From Pratylenchus scribneri (lineage: Eukaryota; Nematoda; Chromadorea; Rhabditida; Pratylenchidae): a DNA stretch of 64,000 nucleotides. The stretch is from assembly GCA_030063045.1 (NCBI GenBank), contig JAQSEB010000015.1, positions 1,178,001-1,242,000 on the forward strand, given 5' to 3'. Shown here piece by piece: positions 1 to 12,785 of this stretch (its first letter is position 1; every line of letters begins with the position of its first letter). Position numbers and translations under genes: made by a program. Below the pieces are notes generated by a model. It had not been told where the DNA came from, ran no database searches, and worked only from the letters and a program-made list of their open reading frames with translations.

Positions 1-2640
1 TTGTCTAGGAAATCCCGTTGGAGGCTGTGGTCGCTGTTGTTGCCGTGCCTGGAGCCAATCCCTCCATAACTGCATATTTTGGTCAACATAATATTGTTGC
101 GGTGGTGGCGGTCCACCTATGCCTGCATAATATTGTTGCTGTCCGGCAGGATCGGTGGCAGAAGGCAGTGGTTCTTGCCACGGGTAAAATTGTTGCTGCT
201 GATGAGGCAGAGGATATTGACTTGGACCTAAAAATTTTTTAAAAATATTTTTTTTGCAAATTAACAATGGAATCTAATCAAAATTAAATGGGAAATATCT
301 ACAATGGCGAATAGAAAAAAACGGTTTATAACTGTTTTTTAAATTTGTCCTAAACCTACAAAGCTTATACCCATTCGATAGATCTTGATGAAATGCATCG
401 TTTGTATAACTATTTGGTTTAGATTTAACCAATTTTTAAGTAGTTTTGAACCAAAAACCATGTTAAGGTTTAAACCTTTTAATTTTTGGTCAAAAGTCGA
501 CAAATTTTATTCCATTGTATGCGTCTTGACGAGATCTATCGAATGGGTATATGGTTTGGGGTCTAGGACAAACCACTAAACCGTAATAGGCTTTTCGCCA
601 TTTTCAATATTCAATTCGCCAAATTAAATACTATCCAAACTAAATGTATGCCATTTTCAAATAAACCTACTCAAATGGAAGAAATTTTTTGGGATTTTGG
701 GCGGTATGTTCGCAATTTGCTCTGTCCCATCATATTTTGCCAACATTCTGGCCATTTGTTTGCGCAGCCAAGGCAATGCTTTCAATGGCAACATCATTTT
801 TCTTTCACTAGCAGTGATTTTATTCACGCCATTAATTCCAAGGCAAATTTCCTTTTCCATCATTCCTCTTCTGTCATTGTTTATAAAAAGTAACAATTCC
901 AAATGAAATTTGAGGTTTTGGCCCATCATTTCAACAGTACGCAACCTCAATTTATGTTGCGGTTGGTGGCCAGCATCCATAATAGCTGATCTAACTATAG
1001 AAATGAATTTATATTATAAGGGTATTATAAATCTAAATGGTTTTATAATGGTCCATTCTATTTCAAGGGCGTTAGTCCCCACCCCCTCGAAATCTCTGAA
1101 GGATGAGAAAAAAAAAGTCAATTTTGTTTTTCAGATTATACTAATAAATATCAAAAAAATTTGCGAATTTATTTAGTTTATATATATACAGAATTTTTGC
1201 AAAATTTTCAGGTTTTTAGGCCTAAAAGTTGCAAAAAACTTTGCCACTTCCAGATTTTTTGAAAAAAAATCCTAAACTTTTTCTTAACCCCCCCCCCCCC
1301 CGTAAAAATTCCTTGGCAGGTCTTTATTCTATTTCATACTTTTTGAAAAGCCACCTTCAATTTATTTTTCAAAAAATAAAATATTTATACTGGATATTCA
1401 AATTTAAAAATTATGTTGCGATGAAAAATGAAATGGGTAAATTCTAAAAACGATTCCTAAGTATAAACTTGGTGTAAAAATGGAATTTTTGGGCAAACCT
1501 TGAATTTGTATTTTTTGATCAAAATTTTCTGTTGCCAATTCCTCAATGAGTTCATCCAATGCACGCACGAAGGCATAGGCATCCCCTGGGATAAGAATTT
1601 TTGGGCCATCGGAGAATTTGCCAAATTTGATTAACTACAATTTATTTTATTAGCTATCCCATCCAATAAATAGTAATACTGACAGTGATGTTGAAGGTTT
1701 TGCGACCGCTTTTGCCCTTTCTCAATTTAAGTTTCAATTGTTTTTTATTGTTAATTTCAAGTGATCGAATCTCAAAATAAATTTCATTCTTCTCAACATT
1801 GCCTTTTTCAGTCCCTTCCAAAACTTCTTCTTGCTTGATTGTATTATTTGTTGGCATTTCAGGCGACAAAATGTTTGAAGATGAGTTTAGGTTCTCGACT
1901 GGAAGAGGATGAATTCCATCATTTCCACTGCAGAATTGATTGCGTTGAAAAAACTGAAACATTTATTTTAGTTATTTTTTATTACTGAATTAAAAACAAA
2001 TTAATTTTCTAATATAGATTCATTTTTTTAAATCTTTCATCATTTAATTTAACTAGAAATTGAATAGTATTTAATTTCGCCGAAAAAATATAAAAAATTC
2101 AAAACGTTATAGGGGTACAATGATTTGTCCTGCACCCCTAAAACTCAATACCCATTCGCTAGATCGTCAAGAAGCATCAACGGTTCGTATGTATTACATA
2201 ATAAAATTTTGACCAAAAATTAAACGGTCAAATCGTTTTTGGTTCAAAACTAATTTAAAATTGGTACCCAAACAAAATCATATCGATGTATCTCGTCCAG
2301 TTTTATAGAATGGGCATATGGTTTAGGGTCTAGGAAGAATTCCTAAACAATTATTAACCGGTATAAAATTTGTGGTATTTTCAGCATCTTTTTTACATTT
2401 TCAGTAATTTTTTCGGCATTTTAAATATTCCCCAATTTTATTATTTATTGAAATATAAGAAACCTGATGATTCTTGCAGGGAATATTGAAAAGAAGTTGA
2501 TAGTCATTCCTATTCTGGATTACTGAAAATTTTCTGCCATATATTGTTGAAAATCTTTGCCAATTTGAGAAGATAGCTTTGCCGTTTATAAATTTATTGA
2601 AGTGGAATAATGGAAAACCAAAATGGCGTGTATGGAGCAT
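1..2640 (-). CDS. PUR-alpha-like protein, copy 0 (3' end off left edge)
   Basis: A five-exon minus-strand gene: exon A 2640-2464, B 1953-1684, C 1634-1499, D 985-671, E 227 to beyond base 1. All junctions are GT-AG and phase-consistent (0, 0, 1, 1). Exon A gives a basic N-terminus; B ends in the strand-like stretch KLKLRKGKSGRKTFNIT; C carries an amphipathic helix after the ILIPGDAYAFVRALDEL motif; D carries LPLKALPWLRKQMARMLAKYDG. B+C and D each resemble one PUR repeat (several beta strands then a helix), the single-strand DNA/RNA binding unit of PUR-alpha/beta. The D helix closely parallels the PUR repeat II helix of PUR-alpha. Exon E is Gln/Pro/Tyr-rich, like a disordered tail. It is the only copy on this strand, and the only one whose E exon is open to the window edge. 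The family call is inferred from recalled motif similarity. Mitochondrial targeting is speculative. Confidence 0.7.
300..640. repeat. Fold-back element of the 'ATCTATCGAATGGGTAT' family in an intron (300-640)
   Basis: Between exons D and E of copy 0, bases 300-620 form two inverted arms. The left arm includes a 'CCATTCGATAGATCTTGA' stretch near 371 and the right arm 'GACGAGATCTATCGAATGG' near 529. Related copies occur near 2100, 15480, 16990, 17350, 19280, 22620, 35230, 35620 and 38420, so this is a dispersed family of non-coding MITE-like elements. Confidence 0.7.
2100..2380. repeat. Fold-back element, same family as 300-620
   Basis: Imperfect inverted arms lie either side of a GGTTTAA-rich centre. 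They include 'CCCATTCGCTAGATCGTCAAG' on the left and the mirrored 'CTCGTCCAGTTTTATAGAATGGG' on the right. It lies in the intron between exons A and B of the minus-strand PUR-like copy. Confidence 0.6.
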
Positions 2641-2660
2641 TTTTTTGCTGGATTTTTAGA

Positions 2661-5600
2661 AATGTTGTAACAAAGACACTATAGAATAACATATTGTGGA
2701 TATGTTGTAACAAAGACACTAGAATAATATATTGTGGATATGTTGTAACAAAGACACTATAGAATAACATATTGTGGATATGTTGTAACAAAGACACTAT
2801 AGAATAACATATTGTGGATATGTTGTAACAAAGACACTATAGAATAATATATTGTGGATATGTTGTAACAAAGACACTATAGAATAACATATTGTGGATA
2901 TGTTGTAACAAAGACACTATAGAATAACATATTGTGGATATGTTGTAACAAAGACACTATAGAATAACATATTGTGGATATGTTGTAACAAAGACACTAT
3001 AGAATAATATATTGGTGGATATGTTGTAACAAAGACACTATAGAATAATATATTGTGGATATGTTGTAACAAAGACACTATAGAATAATATATTGGTGGA
3101 TATGTTGTAACAAAGACACTATAGAATAACATATTGGTGGATATGTTGTAACAAAGACACTATAGAATAACATATTGTGGATATGTTGTAACAAAGACAC
3201 TATAGAATAATATATTGTGGATATGTTGTAACAAAGACACTATAGAATAACATATTGTGGATATGTTGTAACAAAGACACTATAGAATAACATATTGTGG
3301 ATATGTTGTAACAAAGACACTATAGAATAACATATTGTGGATATGTTGTAACAAAGACACTAGAATAATATATTGTGGATATGTTGTAACAAAGACACTA
3401 GAATAACATATTGTGGATATGTTGTAACAAAGACACTATAGAATAACATATTGTGGATATGTTGTAACAAAGACACTATAGAATAATATATTGGTGGATA
3501 TGTTGTAACAAAGACACTATAGAATAACATATTGTGGATATGTTGTAACAAAGACACTATAGAATAATATATTGGTGGATATGTTGTAACAAAGACACTA
3601 TAGAATAATATATTGGTGGATATGTTGTAACAAAGACACTATAGAATAACATATTGTGGATATGTTGTAACAAAGACACTATAGAATAACATATTGTGGA
3701 TATGTTGTAACAAAGACACTATAGAATAACATATTGTGGATATGTTGTAACAAAGACACTATAGAATAATATATTGGTGGATATGTTGTAACAAAGACAC
3801 TATAGAATAATATATTGTGGATATGTTGTAACAAAGACACTATAGAATAATATATTGTGGATATGTTGTAACAAAGACACTATAGAATAACATATTGTGG
3901 ATATGTTGTAACAAAGACACTATAGAATAACATATTGTGGATATGTTGTAACAAAGACACTATAGAATAATATATTGTGGATATGTTGTAACAAAGACAC
4001 TATAGAATAATATATTGGTGGATATGTTGTAACAAAGACACTATAGAATAACATATTGTGGATATGTTGTAACAAAGACACTATAGAATAATATATTGTG
4101 GATATGTTGTAACAAAGACACTATAGAATAATATATTGTGGATATGTTGTAACAAAGACACTATAGAATAACATATTGTGGATATGTTGTAACAAAGACA
4201 CTATAGAATAACATATTGTGGATATGTTGTAACAAAGACACTATAGAATAATATATTGGTGGATATGTTGTAACAAAGACACTATAGAATAACATATTGT
4301 GGATATGTTGTAACAAAGACACTATAGAATAATATATTGGTGGATATGTTGTAACAAAGACACTATAGAATAATATATTGGTGGATATGTTGTAACAAAG
4401 ACACTATAGAATAATATATTGGTGGATATGTTGTAACAAAGACACTATAGAATAATATATTGGTGGATATGTTGTAACAAAGACACTATAGAATAATATA
4501 TTGGTGGATATGTTGTAACAAAGACACTATAGAATAATATATTGTGGATATGTTGTAACAAAGACACTATAGAATAATATATTGGTGGATATGTTGTAAC
4601 AAAGACACTATAGAATAATATATTGTGGATATGTTGTAACAAAGACACTATAGAATAATATATTGGTGGATATGTTGTAACAAAGACACTATAGAATAAT
4701 ATATTGTGGATATGTTGTAACAAAGACACTATAGAATAACATATTGTGGATATGTTGTAACAAAGACACTATAGAATAATATATTGTGGATATGTTGTAA
4801 CAAAGACACTATAGAATAACATATTGTGGATATGTTGTAACAAAGACTCTATAGAATAACATATTGTGGATATGTTGTAACAAAGACACTATAGAATAAC
4901 ATATTGTGGATATGTTGTAACAAAGACACTATAGAATAACATATTGTGGATATGTTGTAACAAAGACACTATAGAATAACATATTGTGGATATGTTGTAA
5001 CAAAGACACTATAGAATAACATATTGTGGATATGTTGTAACAAAGACACTAGAATAATATATTGTGGATATGTTGTAACAAAGACACTAGAATAATATAT
5101 TGTGGATATGTTGTAACAAAGACACTATAGAATAACATATTGTGGATATGTTGTAACAAAGACACTATAGAATAATATATTGTGGATATGTTGTAACAAA
5201 GACACTATAGAATAACATATTGTGGATATGTTGTAACAAAGACTCTATAGAATAACATATTGTGGATATGTTGTAACAAAGACACTATAGAATAACATAT
5301 TGTGGATATGTTGTAACAAAGACACTATAGAATAACATATTGTGGATATGTTGTAACAAAGACACTATAGAATAACATATTGTGGATATGTTGTAACAAA
5401 GACACTAGAATAATATATTGTGGATATGTTGTAACAAAGACACTAGAATAATATATTGTGGATATGTTGTAACAAAGACACTATAGAATAACATATTGTG
5501 GATATGTTGTAACAAAGACACTATAGAATAATATATTGTGGATATGTTGTAACAAAGACACTATAGAATAACATATTGTGGATATGTTGTAACAAAGACT

Positions 5601-5691
5601 CTATAGAATAACATATTGTGGATATGTTGTAACAAAGACACTATAGAATAACATATTGTGGATATGTTGTAACAAAGACACTAGAATAACA
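2661..5691 (+). repeat. 40-bp satellite array I (about 75 units)
   Basis: A continuous head-to-tail array with unit ATGTTGTAACAAAGACACTA followed by TAGAATAACATATTGTGGAT (40 bp). Variants of 38 bp lack one TA, and variants of 41 bp read ATTGGTGG. A C/T variant (AACATATT or AATATATT) alternates irregularly. There are no spacers of other sequence. The unit has the near-palindrome TTGTAACAA. The same satellite occurs inverted at 29278-31617 and as a single unit at 7230-7262. Confidence 0.98.
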
Positions 5692-6305
5692 TCTAAATAT
5701 ACTAAATGGAGAGTTCCCGGACAAATTGACATTTGAATATTTTAACTTTGGCGTTTTGTATTATGAAATAAATATCCAAAAAATAAATGATATAGTTAAA
5801 GAATAAAGAAAAATAACTTTTAAACATAAAATATAAAGAAATAAAGAAAAATAAATATTTTAGAATGATATTAAATGAGAAAAATTTTTAATTCTTTTAA
5901 TGGAATAGCCGAGAATTATTAAAAAATAATGTAAAAATTTGCCAAATTTTGTAAATAATTGTATAAAATGCTAAGAAATGATTGAGATAATTAATTATTG
6001 TCTAAATATACTAAATGGAGAGTTCCCGGACAAATTGACATTTGAATATTTTAACTTTGGCGTTTTCTATTATGAAATAAATATCCAAAAAATAAATGAT
6101 ATAGTTAAAGAATAAAGAAAAATAACTTTTAAACATAAAATATAAAGAAATAAAGAAAAATAAATATTTTAGAATGATATTAAATGAGAAAAATTTTTAA
6201 TTCTTTTAATGGAATAGCCGAGAATTATTAAAAAATAATGTAAAAATTTGCCAAATTTTGTAAATAATTGTATAAAATGCTAAGAAATGATTGAGATAAT
6301 TAATT
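5692..6305 (+). repeat. Direct tandem duplication of a 309-bp AT-rich segment
   Basis: Bases 5692-6000 and 6001-6305 are nearly identical (one G/C difference seen near 5756/6065). Both start with TCTAAATATACTAAATGGAG. The first copy follows directly on the end of the satellite array, so the duplication lies at the array boundary. No coding sequence was recognised. Confidence 0.9.
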
Positions 6306-6308
6306 AAT

Positions 6309-6441
6309 TTGAACCAATCGGAGCGGCCGGGAGCCGCGCAGCGGCGACCGGGCGCTCCTTTAAGCAATTATTAATTATTTTGAACCAATCGGAGCGGCCG
6401 GGAGCCGCGCAGCGGCGACCGGGCGCTCCTTTAAGCAATTA
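6309..6441 (+). repeat. Tandem pair of GC-rich imperfect hairpins
   Basis: Two copies, 71 bp apart, each hold a ~39-bp GC-rich imperfect palindrome in otherwise AT-rich DNA. The first starts at 6320 with GGAGCGGCCGGGAGCCGC and closes with GACCGGGCGCTCC at 6358. The flanking sequence, TTGAACCAATC on the left and TTTAAGCAATTA on the right, is duplicated too. Confidence 0.85.
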
Positions 6442-6689
6442 AATCATTGGAATAATGTAATAGGTAATAGCAAACTCGGGAATAGGTTAAAATAGTTTGG
6501 ATCGGATCAAGTGGTAGAGAGATTCATGAGTTAAATAAGATAATAATTAATATTTATCGGGATCTGATTTAAAAAGCCGATAATAATAGAAAAATGAGGA
6601 AATGAATTATAGAAATGCCATGAATGAGTTCACGAATGAAGTGATAAATACCGGAAATAATCGATAATGATAGGTAAAAATTGAGAAAA

Positions 6690-6975
6690 ATTCAAGGATG
6701 GTCGAGAATGAAGGGTATGAAGCCGGGATTTGTCGAGAATGAAGGGTATGAAACCGGGATTAGTCGAGAATGAAGAGAAAAGTGCCAGGAATAGTCGAGA
6801 ATGAAAGGTAAAAAGCGGGGAATGGTCGAGAATGAAAGGTAAAAAGCGGGGAATGGTCGAAAATGAAAGGTAAAAAGCGGGGAATAGTCGAGAATAAAAG
6901 GTAAAAAGCGGGGAATAGTCGAGAATGAAGAGAAAAGTGTCGGGAATAGTCGAGAATGAAGAGAAAAAATAAATG
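6690..6975 (+). repeat. 31-bp minisatellite
   Basis: About nine imperfect units of 31 bp begin GTCGAGAATGAA, each followed by variants of GGTAAAAAGCGGGGAAT. Reverse-strand open frames here are produced by the repetition. I see no gene between 5692 and 7466. Confidence 0.9.
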
Positions 6976-7190
6976 GAAATATTGAGAATGTTGAGGAGGA
7001 ATGAAGGTCAAGTAGAAGATTGAATGAAAAAAATTAAAATTGATGAATTAGATTAGTGTTATAGTTTGAAATCATAATCAAGATTAGAAATTAAAAGAGT
7101 TTGAGGATTTTGTACTTTCCGTTTTCCAAATAGGCAGAATCGAAACTGAGAGTTTTAAGCTTTCCATCTTTTTTATTTTAAAAGTTTTAG

Positions 7191-7262
7191 CGAGCGTTGG
7201 GATGCCGCGAAGCGGCATCCCAACGCTCGTATTGTGGATATGTTGTAACAAAGACACTTTAT
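7191..7262. repeat. Perfect 18-bp-arm hairpin next to a lone satellite unit
   Basis: Bases 7191-7208 (CGAGCGTTGGGATGCCGC) are the exact reverse complement of 7212-7229, with a 3-nt GAA loop. A single 40-bp satellite unit follows immediately (7230-7262, TATTGTGGATATGTTGTAAC and on). GC content jumps sharply against the surrounding AT-rich DNA. Confidence 0.95.
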
Positions 7263-7466
7263 AAATATCCAATTTTCAAAAACGCGCTTAAATGTCTGAT
7301 TTTCAAAACGCCACTCAACCTTGCGATTGCCCCTAAACCCTAATGTTGTTCATTTTTTGATAACAAATTTTTAAAAATAGATAAATTTTTAATCACTTTT
7401 GTCTACAATTTTCAAACTTATTTTAATATGAATATCCTAATAATTTTTAATTTAAAGCAGTCAAAA

Positions 7467-10046
7467 ATGTTCCAAAAATGTCTGTCCTATTATCGAATAT
7501 TCCACGCCAATAAATTGATCAACAGAACATTTTCAAGCTGGCAAAATTCACCCATCATATTTGGCAGTCAATTCACCCAAATTCAGCAGAATGGAAATGC
7601 CCACTGTAATATTCTCTTCCAGCCTCAACAGGTTTTTAAATATTAAAGGATGTCAATGCCGCCAAAATATAAAATCAATATGCCCGCCAACTCAATTCAT
7701 TTTAACGAATAGAAATTTGGGAATCAAATGAATTGTAAAAATATGTTCAAATTAAATTTTGACCTTTAATTTTTAAAAATTTACAAATTTTTATTAATTT
7801 AATTAATTTATATATCATTTGATTCGGTTTTTTTCGTTAAAAAATTTATTGAGGAATATGCTAAAATGTATAAAGGCAAAAATTACAACCGAAACTATTG
7901 CTACTTCTGCTGCTTTATTTAAAGGCTTTCATTTCAGCTCCGCTATGAGCGCTATCAATTTTGCAGCGGAAATGCTGGCAATAATGCTGATGCTGATATT
8001 CATCGCGTTTTGGATAGTCAATTTCTTCGGCTGGACCCTTACAAAAGAAGATCTGTTATGCTCGAATTACGAAAAGGCATAACCGGTCACAAATACATGG
8101 AAATAATTGTTAGTATATTCTTTTGAGCATTTTATAACTAATAAATTTTAGTTAATCAAATTAGGAAAATACTCCGATGGTCCCAAAATTCCGGTGCCTA
8201 AGGATGCCTATCCATTTGTTCGCGCATTGGATCAACTCATTTTGGAATTGACCGCAGAAAATTTTGAGCAAAAATTGCAAATTCCAGGTTTTTGGAAAAA
8301 TTCCTTTATTTTTTTTAACTAATTAGAAAGAATTAAAATAATAAATTATTATCGATGTCGAATCCTTCTGTAATAAATAGTTCGGTTGGTAGCCCACTCC
8401 CCAAATTTTTAAGAAAAAATATCTTTATCTTATTTTGGTGGAGCGACAATTCGTCACAACGAAAATTCGTCACAACGAAAATTCGTCTCCACGACTATTC
8501 GTCACGACAATTCGTCACAAATTTTTTTGTTGAAAATTAGTTTAAATTATTTTGAAGACAATTTTGATACCAATCGATGCACCTCGATGAGCTAAGTACG
8601 AATCTATCATTGCTTTCGCAAAAAAATTAAGAAATAAATATTTATGGCCGTTTAAAATTTTATATCTAGGGTCAGGATTAGGGCTTGGAGAATAAGAAGC
8701 TTAAAGAATTCTAACTTAGCGCAGGAGTGTAATTTTGACATTAATCATATCCCTAGATTAAAACGGCCATAAATATTTATTTCTTAATTTTTTTGCGAAA
8801 GCAATGATAGATTCGTACTTAGCTCATCGAGGCGCATCGATTGGTATCAAAATTGTCTTCAAAATAATTTAAACTAATTTTTAACAAAAAAAAATTGGTG
8901 ACGAATTGTCGTGACGAATAGTCGTGGAGACGAATTTTCGTTGTGACGAATTATCGTGGTGACGAATTGTCGCGGAACCCTTATTTTTGCTTTAAGATGC
9001 ATGTTTTAGGGATTTTCGAGATTAGGGAATCCGAAATTGACATTCAATTTTGAATTTTGAACACTTAGAATGGTTCAAAAACCGATTTAAAAAGAATATA
9101 GAATGGGATTAGCACAAAGAGAAAAAATTTTTAAACCGGTTTTTATACCATTCAGAGTGATCAGAAATCAAACCGGATGTCAAATTCTGATTCCCTGGTT
9201 CAAAAACCTCTAAAATATTGAATTAAGGCAAAAATAAATTTAATTTTTATTCCATTAAAAGGGGAGGCGGAGTACCAACCGAGAACTATTCCCCTCACAC
9301 AATCAATTTCCAGTTTCCAATGATGGCTATCAAACAAATCGAAGAATTAAATTGCAAACGATCGAATTGGATGGCCTATTCCAAAAATTCAAATTGGAAT
9401 TGCTGTTTTATGTAAATATGGAGAATGGAGTGTTGGTAAAGGAAATTAGCCTTAAACTTTGCGCCGTGAAAACCAATATGAAAGAAAAATTTTTGATTTT
9501 GCCATTGCCGGCATTGCCTTGGCTGCGTAATCAAATGGCCAAAATGTTGCGGAAACATGATGGGACAAAGGCCATAGCATTAGAGGCGCCGGCACAAATT
9601 CCTCAACAATTCTTTTATATGGGTATTTTTTTGATTATTACTATTTTTTAAAAAATAGGCTATTAATAAGTTTACACATCGACATAAATTTCTAATAAGT
9701 TAAAACAGGTCGTATTATCGGGGAGCAGATTTGAATTTTTTGAGATTCTCATCTCAATAAACATATTTTAATTGTAAAAAGATGAAAAAACATGATTTTT
9801 GGTGATTTTAGGGTTGACCATTTTTGGGGTAGCATAGGTTAATTTTGGAGGTGAAAATCTATTCTCAGGATTATACATATGTAGTACCCTAAAATAGGCT
9901 GACTAACTTATACAAATAGATAGGCAGAAATGCTTAAACTAATAAAAATTATTTTTTAAAACTTTGAACAGTTGAATCTACAAATGGCCGAATTGGAACA
10001 AAGAATTCAGACCCTATTCGATTTTAATTATGATGAAGAAATATAA
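7467..10046 (+). CDS. PUR-alpha-like protein, copy 1
   Basis: Exons A 7467-7631, B 7938-8108, C 8152-8287, D 9314-9622, and a candidate last exon E 9972-10046. The ATG at 7467 opens an acid-free, Arg/Lys/Ser-rich N-terminus with an RTFSSW motif, like a mitochondrial presequence with an R-3 type cleavage site. B+C form a first PUR-like repeat (VMLELRKGITGHKYMEI; then a helix around PKDAYPFVRALDQL). D forms the second (LPLPALPWLRNQMAKMLRKHDG). A-B-C-D phases agree (0,0,1,1). Exon E reads naturally as LNLQMAELEQRIQTLFDF in phase 0, but D ends in phase 1, so an extra small exon or a lesion is likely. The introns carry a fold-back element at 8438-8978. The PUR call rests on recalled motifs. Confidence 0.72.
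8438..8978. mobile_element. Fold-back MITE with ~220-bp arms
   Basis: The left arm (about 8440-8665) begins GGTGGAGCGACAATTCGTCA. It is mirrored by the right arm (about 8752-8978), which ends GACGAATTGTCGCGGAACCC. The termini consist of repeated ATTCGTCACAACGAAA-like words. The ~90-bp loop has no reading frame. It lies inside the C-D intron of PUR-like copy 1. Confidence 0.85.
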
Positions 10047-10200
10047 AAAATGAAATGAAAGCTATAAATTATCCATCTAATTTATTTGCTGTTAAAATTT
10101 TTAAAAAATGTAAAATAATTATTTTATCATGTAATTTTTCAATTTTATATTTTTTTTTTGATTTGTTGTGTAACTCAATTTCTTATTAAAATCATCCAAA

Positions 10201-12578
10201 ATGTTCCAAAAATATCTGTCCTATTATCTAATATTTCTCCGCAACGATAAATTGTGTGGCAGAACATTTTCAAGCTGGCAAAATCGGTCAATCATATTTG
10301 GCAGTAAATTTACGCAAATTCAGCAGAATGGAAATGCCATTTGTAATATTCTCTTGCAGCCTCAACAGGTTTTTTAAACTAATATAAAAATGGGAATTAA
10401 AGTCAATACCGATGTAAAATCTCATGGTTTTTTGTCTGAAATGAATTTTTTAGCTAAACTAACTTATCAATCTAATTAAAATGAGCATAAAATGGGAATT
10501 GAATGATAATAGATTGATTAGCTAAGTAAATAAATAATGAAAAAAATTATTCCGATTAAAATTTAACCTTTCGTTTGATTTGATTTTTATGCACTTTAAT
10601 ACATTGAAAATTTCATAAAAGAGGCCAAATACAAATATTTATGAAATTCCTGACGATTCAATGATTTTTTGATTTTATTTCAGTTTCAGCGCTATCAATT
10701 TCTCACTAAAAATGCTGGCAATAATGATCCCAATGATTTGGATGCTCGGGTACTTTGGCTGGACACTAACAAAACAAAAAATGTGACACTGGAAATGCAA
10801 AAAGGCAAAAGCGGCCAAAAAATCTTTAGAATCACTGTGAGTAAAATTGTTTAGAGAGCTTTTTATGACTAATTAAATTTACAGTTAAACAGATCTGGCC
10901 TATTCCGTAATGTTCCGAACATTCTGATCCCACAAGATGCCTATCCATTTGTAAATGCATTGGATCAACTGATTTGGGAATTGGCAACGAAAAATTTTGA
11001 ACAAAAATTGCAAATTCAAGGTTTGTACAAAAAATATCGTTTATTTTTACACCCAAATTGGGATCCAAGGGCATAGCCAGAAAAATTTTTCAGGGGAAAT
11101 CATCAAAAAATTTAGTTTTTTTTTTCAAAAATTCAAAATTTTTATTGCCAAAAATTTTAGTAAAATATACAAAAAAATTTTTTTGGGGAAATTTTAATAA
11201 TACAATGAAAAAATAGATTTCGCGGTGCGAATTTTTTTTAGTTTTTGAAAATTTGATAAGAAAAAAATGCTATTTTTTCGTCTTCCGATTTCATTTCAGG
11301 GGGAGGGGAGCTAACTCCCATTCCTCCCTCCTGTGGCTACGCCCTTCTTGTTGGGACCACTGGGAAAAGTCTGAAAATTTTTCCTTTATTCTGACTCTTA
11401 TTAACGATTTTTTTTTAGTTTCCAATGATGGCTATCAAACAAATCGAAGAATTAAACTGCAAATGATTGAACTGAATGGCATACGGCACAAATTCCAATT
11501 GGAATTGTTACTTTTTATAAATATGGAGAGAGGAATTTTGGAAAAGGAAATTCAATTTGGAATTATTGCCTTCAACGAAACCACTAAGCATAGAAGAATA
11601 TTGACTTTGCCATTGCATGTTTTGCCTTGGTTACGAAAACAAATGGTCGAAATGTTGGTGCGACATGATGGGACAGAAGCCTTATCAATAGAAGCGCCAG
11701 CTCAAATTCCTCAACAATTCTTCCAAAAGCGTATCTTTTACTTGATTGTAAAGAGATAATATTAATTTGGCGAAAAAAATACTGAATTTGGCGAAAACTT
11801 TTCGTGTCGAAAAATATTTTATTTTTGAGGCCATATAACTTGGCCCTAACTAGGGGTTTAGGGCTAGGGTTAGGTTCAGGGCAGGCATGGGATTAGGGGC
11901 TAAGGGCTAGGGATTAGGGAATCTAAAGAAGTCTGATTTGGCCAAGTTATATGGCCTCAAAAAAATAATATTTTTCGACACGAAAAGTTTTCGCCAAATT
12001 CAGTATTTTTTTCGCCAAATTAAATGACTTCCGATTGTAAATATTTAAGGAGAAAATATTTTTTGTCATCAAAATTACATTCTTTTGTCGACAAATGTGA
12101 ATTCTTTTGATTAACGGTTTATGGAGTGATTTTGACCCAGTCAAACCATATTGCATATTTATAGAGCTCATTAAGACGCGTCGAATCATATTTAGTTTGT
12201 CTGATTTTGTATGAAACTAAGGGAGTTTTAAACCAAAAACTGAAAAATGGTTTAAGTGGGTTTAACTCATTCAGGTTTAGACCAAATCAGCAGACGAACT
12301 ATATATAAATCGACGTATCTCAATGAGATCTACATACAAATATGATAAATGGTTTGACTGGTCAAATCATTCAATTAACTGTCATAAGCTTGCCGACAAA
12401 AGAATGCGATTTTTTCATGCGCAACCAATATTTAAGTCAAAACAGATAGAATAAATTACTAAAAAATAACTTAAACATAGAATACTAAAAAATAACTTAA
12501 ACTTTCTTTGAACAGTTGAATTAACAAATGGCCGAACTGCTAGGACGTGGAATTAAGCCAATATTCGATGAATTATGA
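10201..12578 (+). CDS. PUR-alpha-like protein, copy 2 (last exon degenerate)
   Basis: Exons A 10201-10368, B 10684-10836, C 10885-11020 and D 11419-11730 are phase-consistent and open. The A exon again has a GRTFSSW motif. B ends LEMQKGKSGQKIFRIT, C has PQDAYPFVNALDQL, and D has LPLHVLPWLRKQMVEMLVRHDG. The candidate last exon at 12516 starts like the other copies, but the LN.Q frame meets a TAA at the third codon, and the phase-1 frame stops shortly after. The 3' end is therefore probably broken or uses an exon I cannot see. Two fold-backs lie between D and E. Confidence 0.68.
11763..12030. mobile_element. Fold-back element, 'GAGGCCATATAACTTGGCC' family
   Basis: The arms at 11763-11850 and about 11940-12025 are inverted copies (AATTTGGCGAAAAAAATACT against its complement). 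Short TTAGGG-like words lie in the loop. Related copies lie at 32790-32955 and 47100-47300, so this is a dispersed non-coding family. Confidence 0.85.
12051..12425. repeat. Fold-back element adjacent to the previous one
   Basis: Inverted arms: the left includes CATTCTTTTGTCGACA near 12078, and the right includes GCCGACAAAAGAATGCG near 12390. Inner arms carry GACCCAGTCAAACCAT against ATGGTTTGACTGGTC. No reading frame was seen. Confidence 0.75.
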
Positions 12579-12785
12579 GGATTTGAAGCAAGAAATAAAG
12601 AGAATTCATTGAAATGACAAACGAGACATTGATTGATTTTAAAAGAATTATTGATTTAAATCTTTTGTGTTAAAATATTAAAAAATGGAAACATATTTTT
12701 ATTTCTTTTTTATCTCTAATTTTTCATTAATATTTTTATCTTGGATTTCTCACAATAAAACAATTTAATATTTAAGCCATCAAAA

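Noticed and set aside
18..242. Plus-strand frame at the left edge
   Set aside because: Antisense of the Gln/Pro-rich tail exon of the minus-strand PUR-like gene, which has a matching splice acceptor and phase.
2594..4729. Repetitive open frames on the minus strand in the satellite (MSLLQHIHN-type)
   Set aside because: They are created by a 40/41/38-bp unit read in frame by chance; no start context or domain.
2661..5691. CRISPR-like array
   Set aside because: The 40-bp units are directly adjacent with no unique spacers, and the context is eukaryotic; it is a satellite.
6760..7011. Phe/Ser-rich frame on the minus strand
   Set aside because: Translation of the 31-bp minisatellite.
11850..11930. 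Telomere repeats (TTAGGG-like words)
   Set aside because: Scattered, degenerate words in fold-back loops; not a telomeric array.
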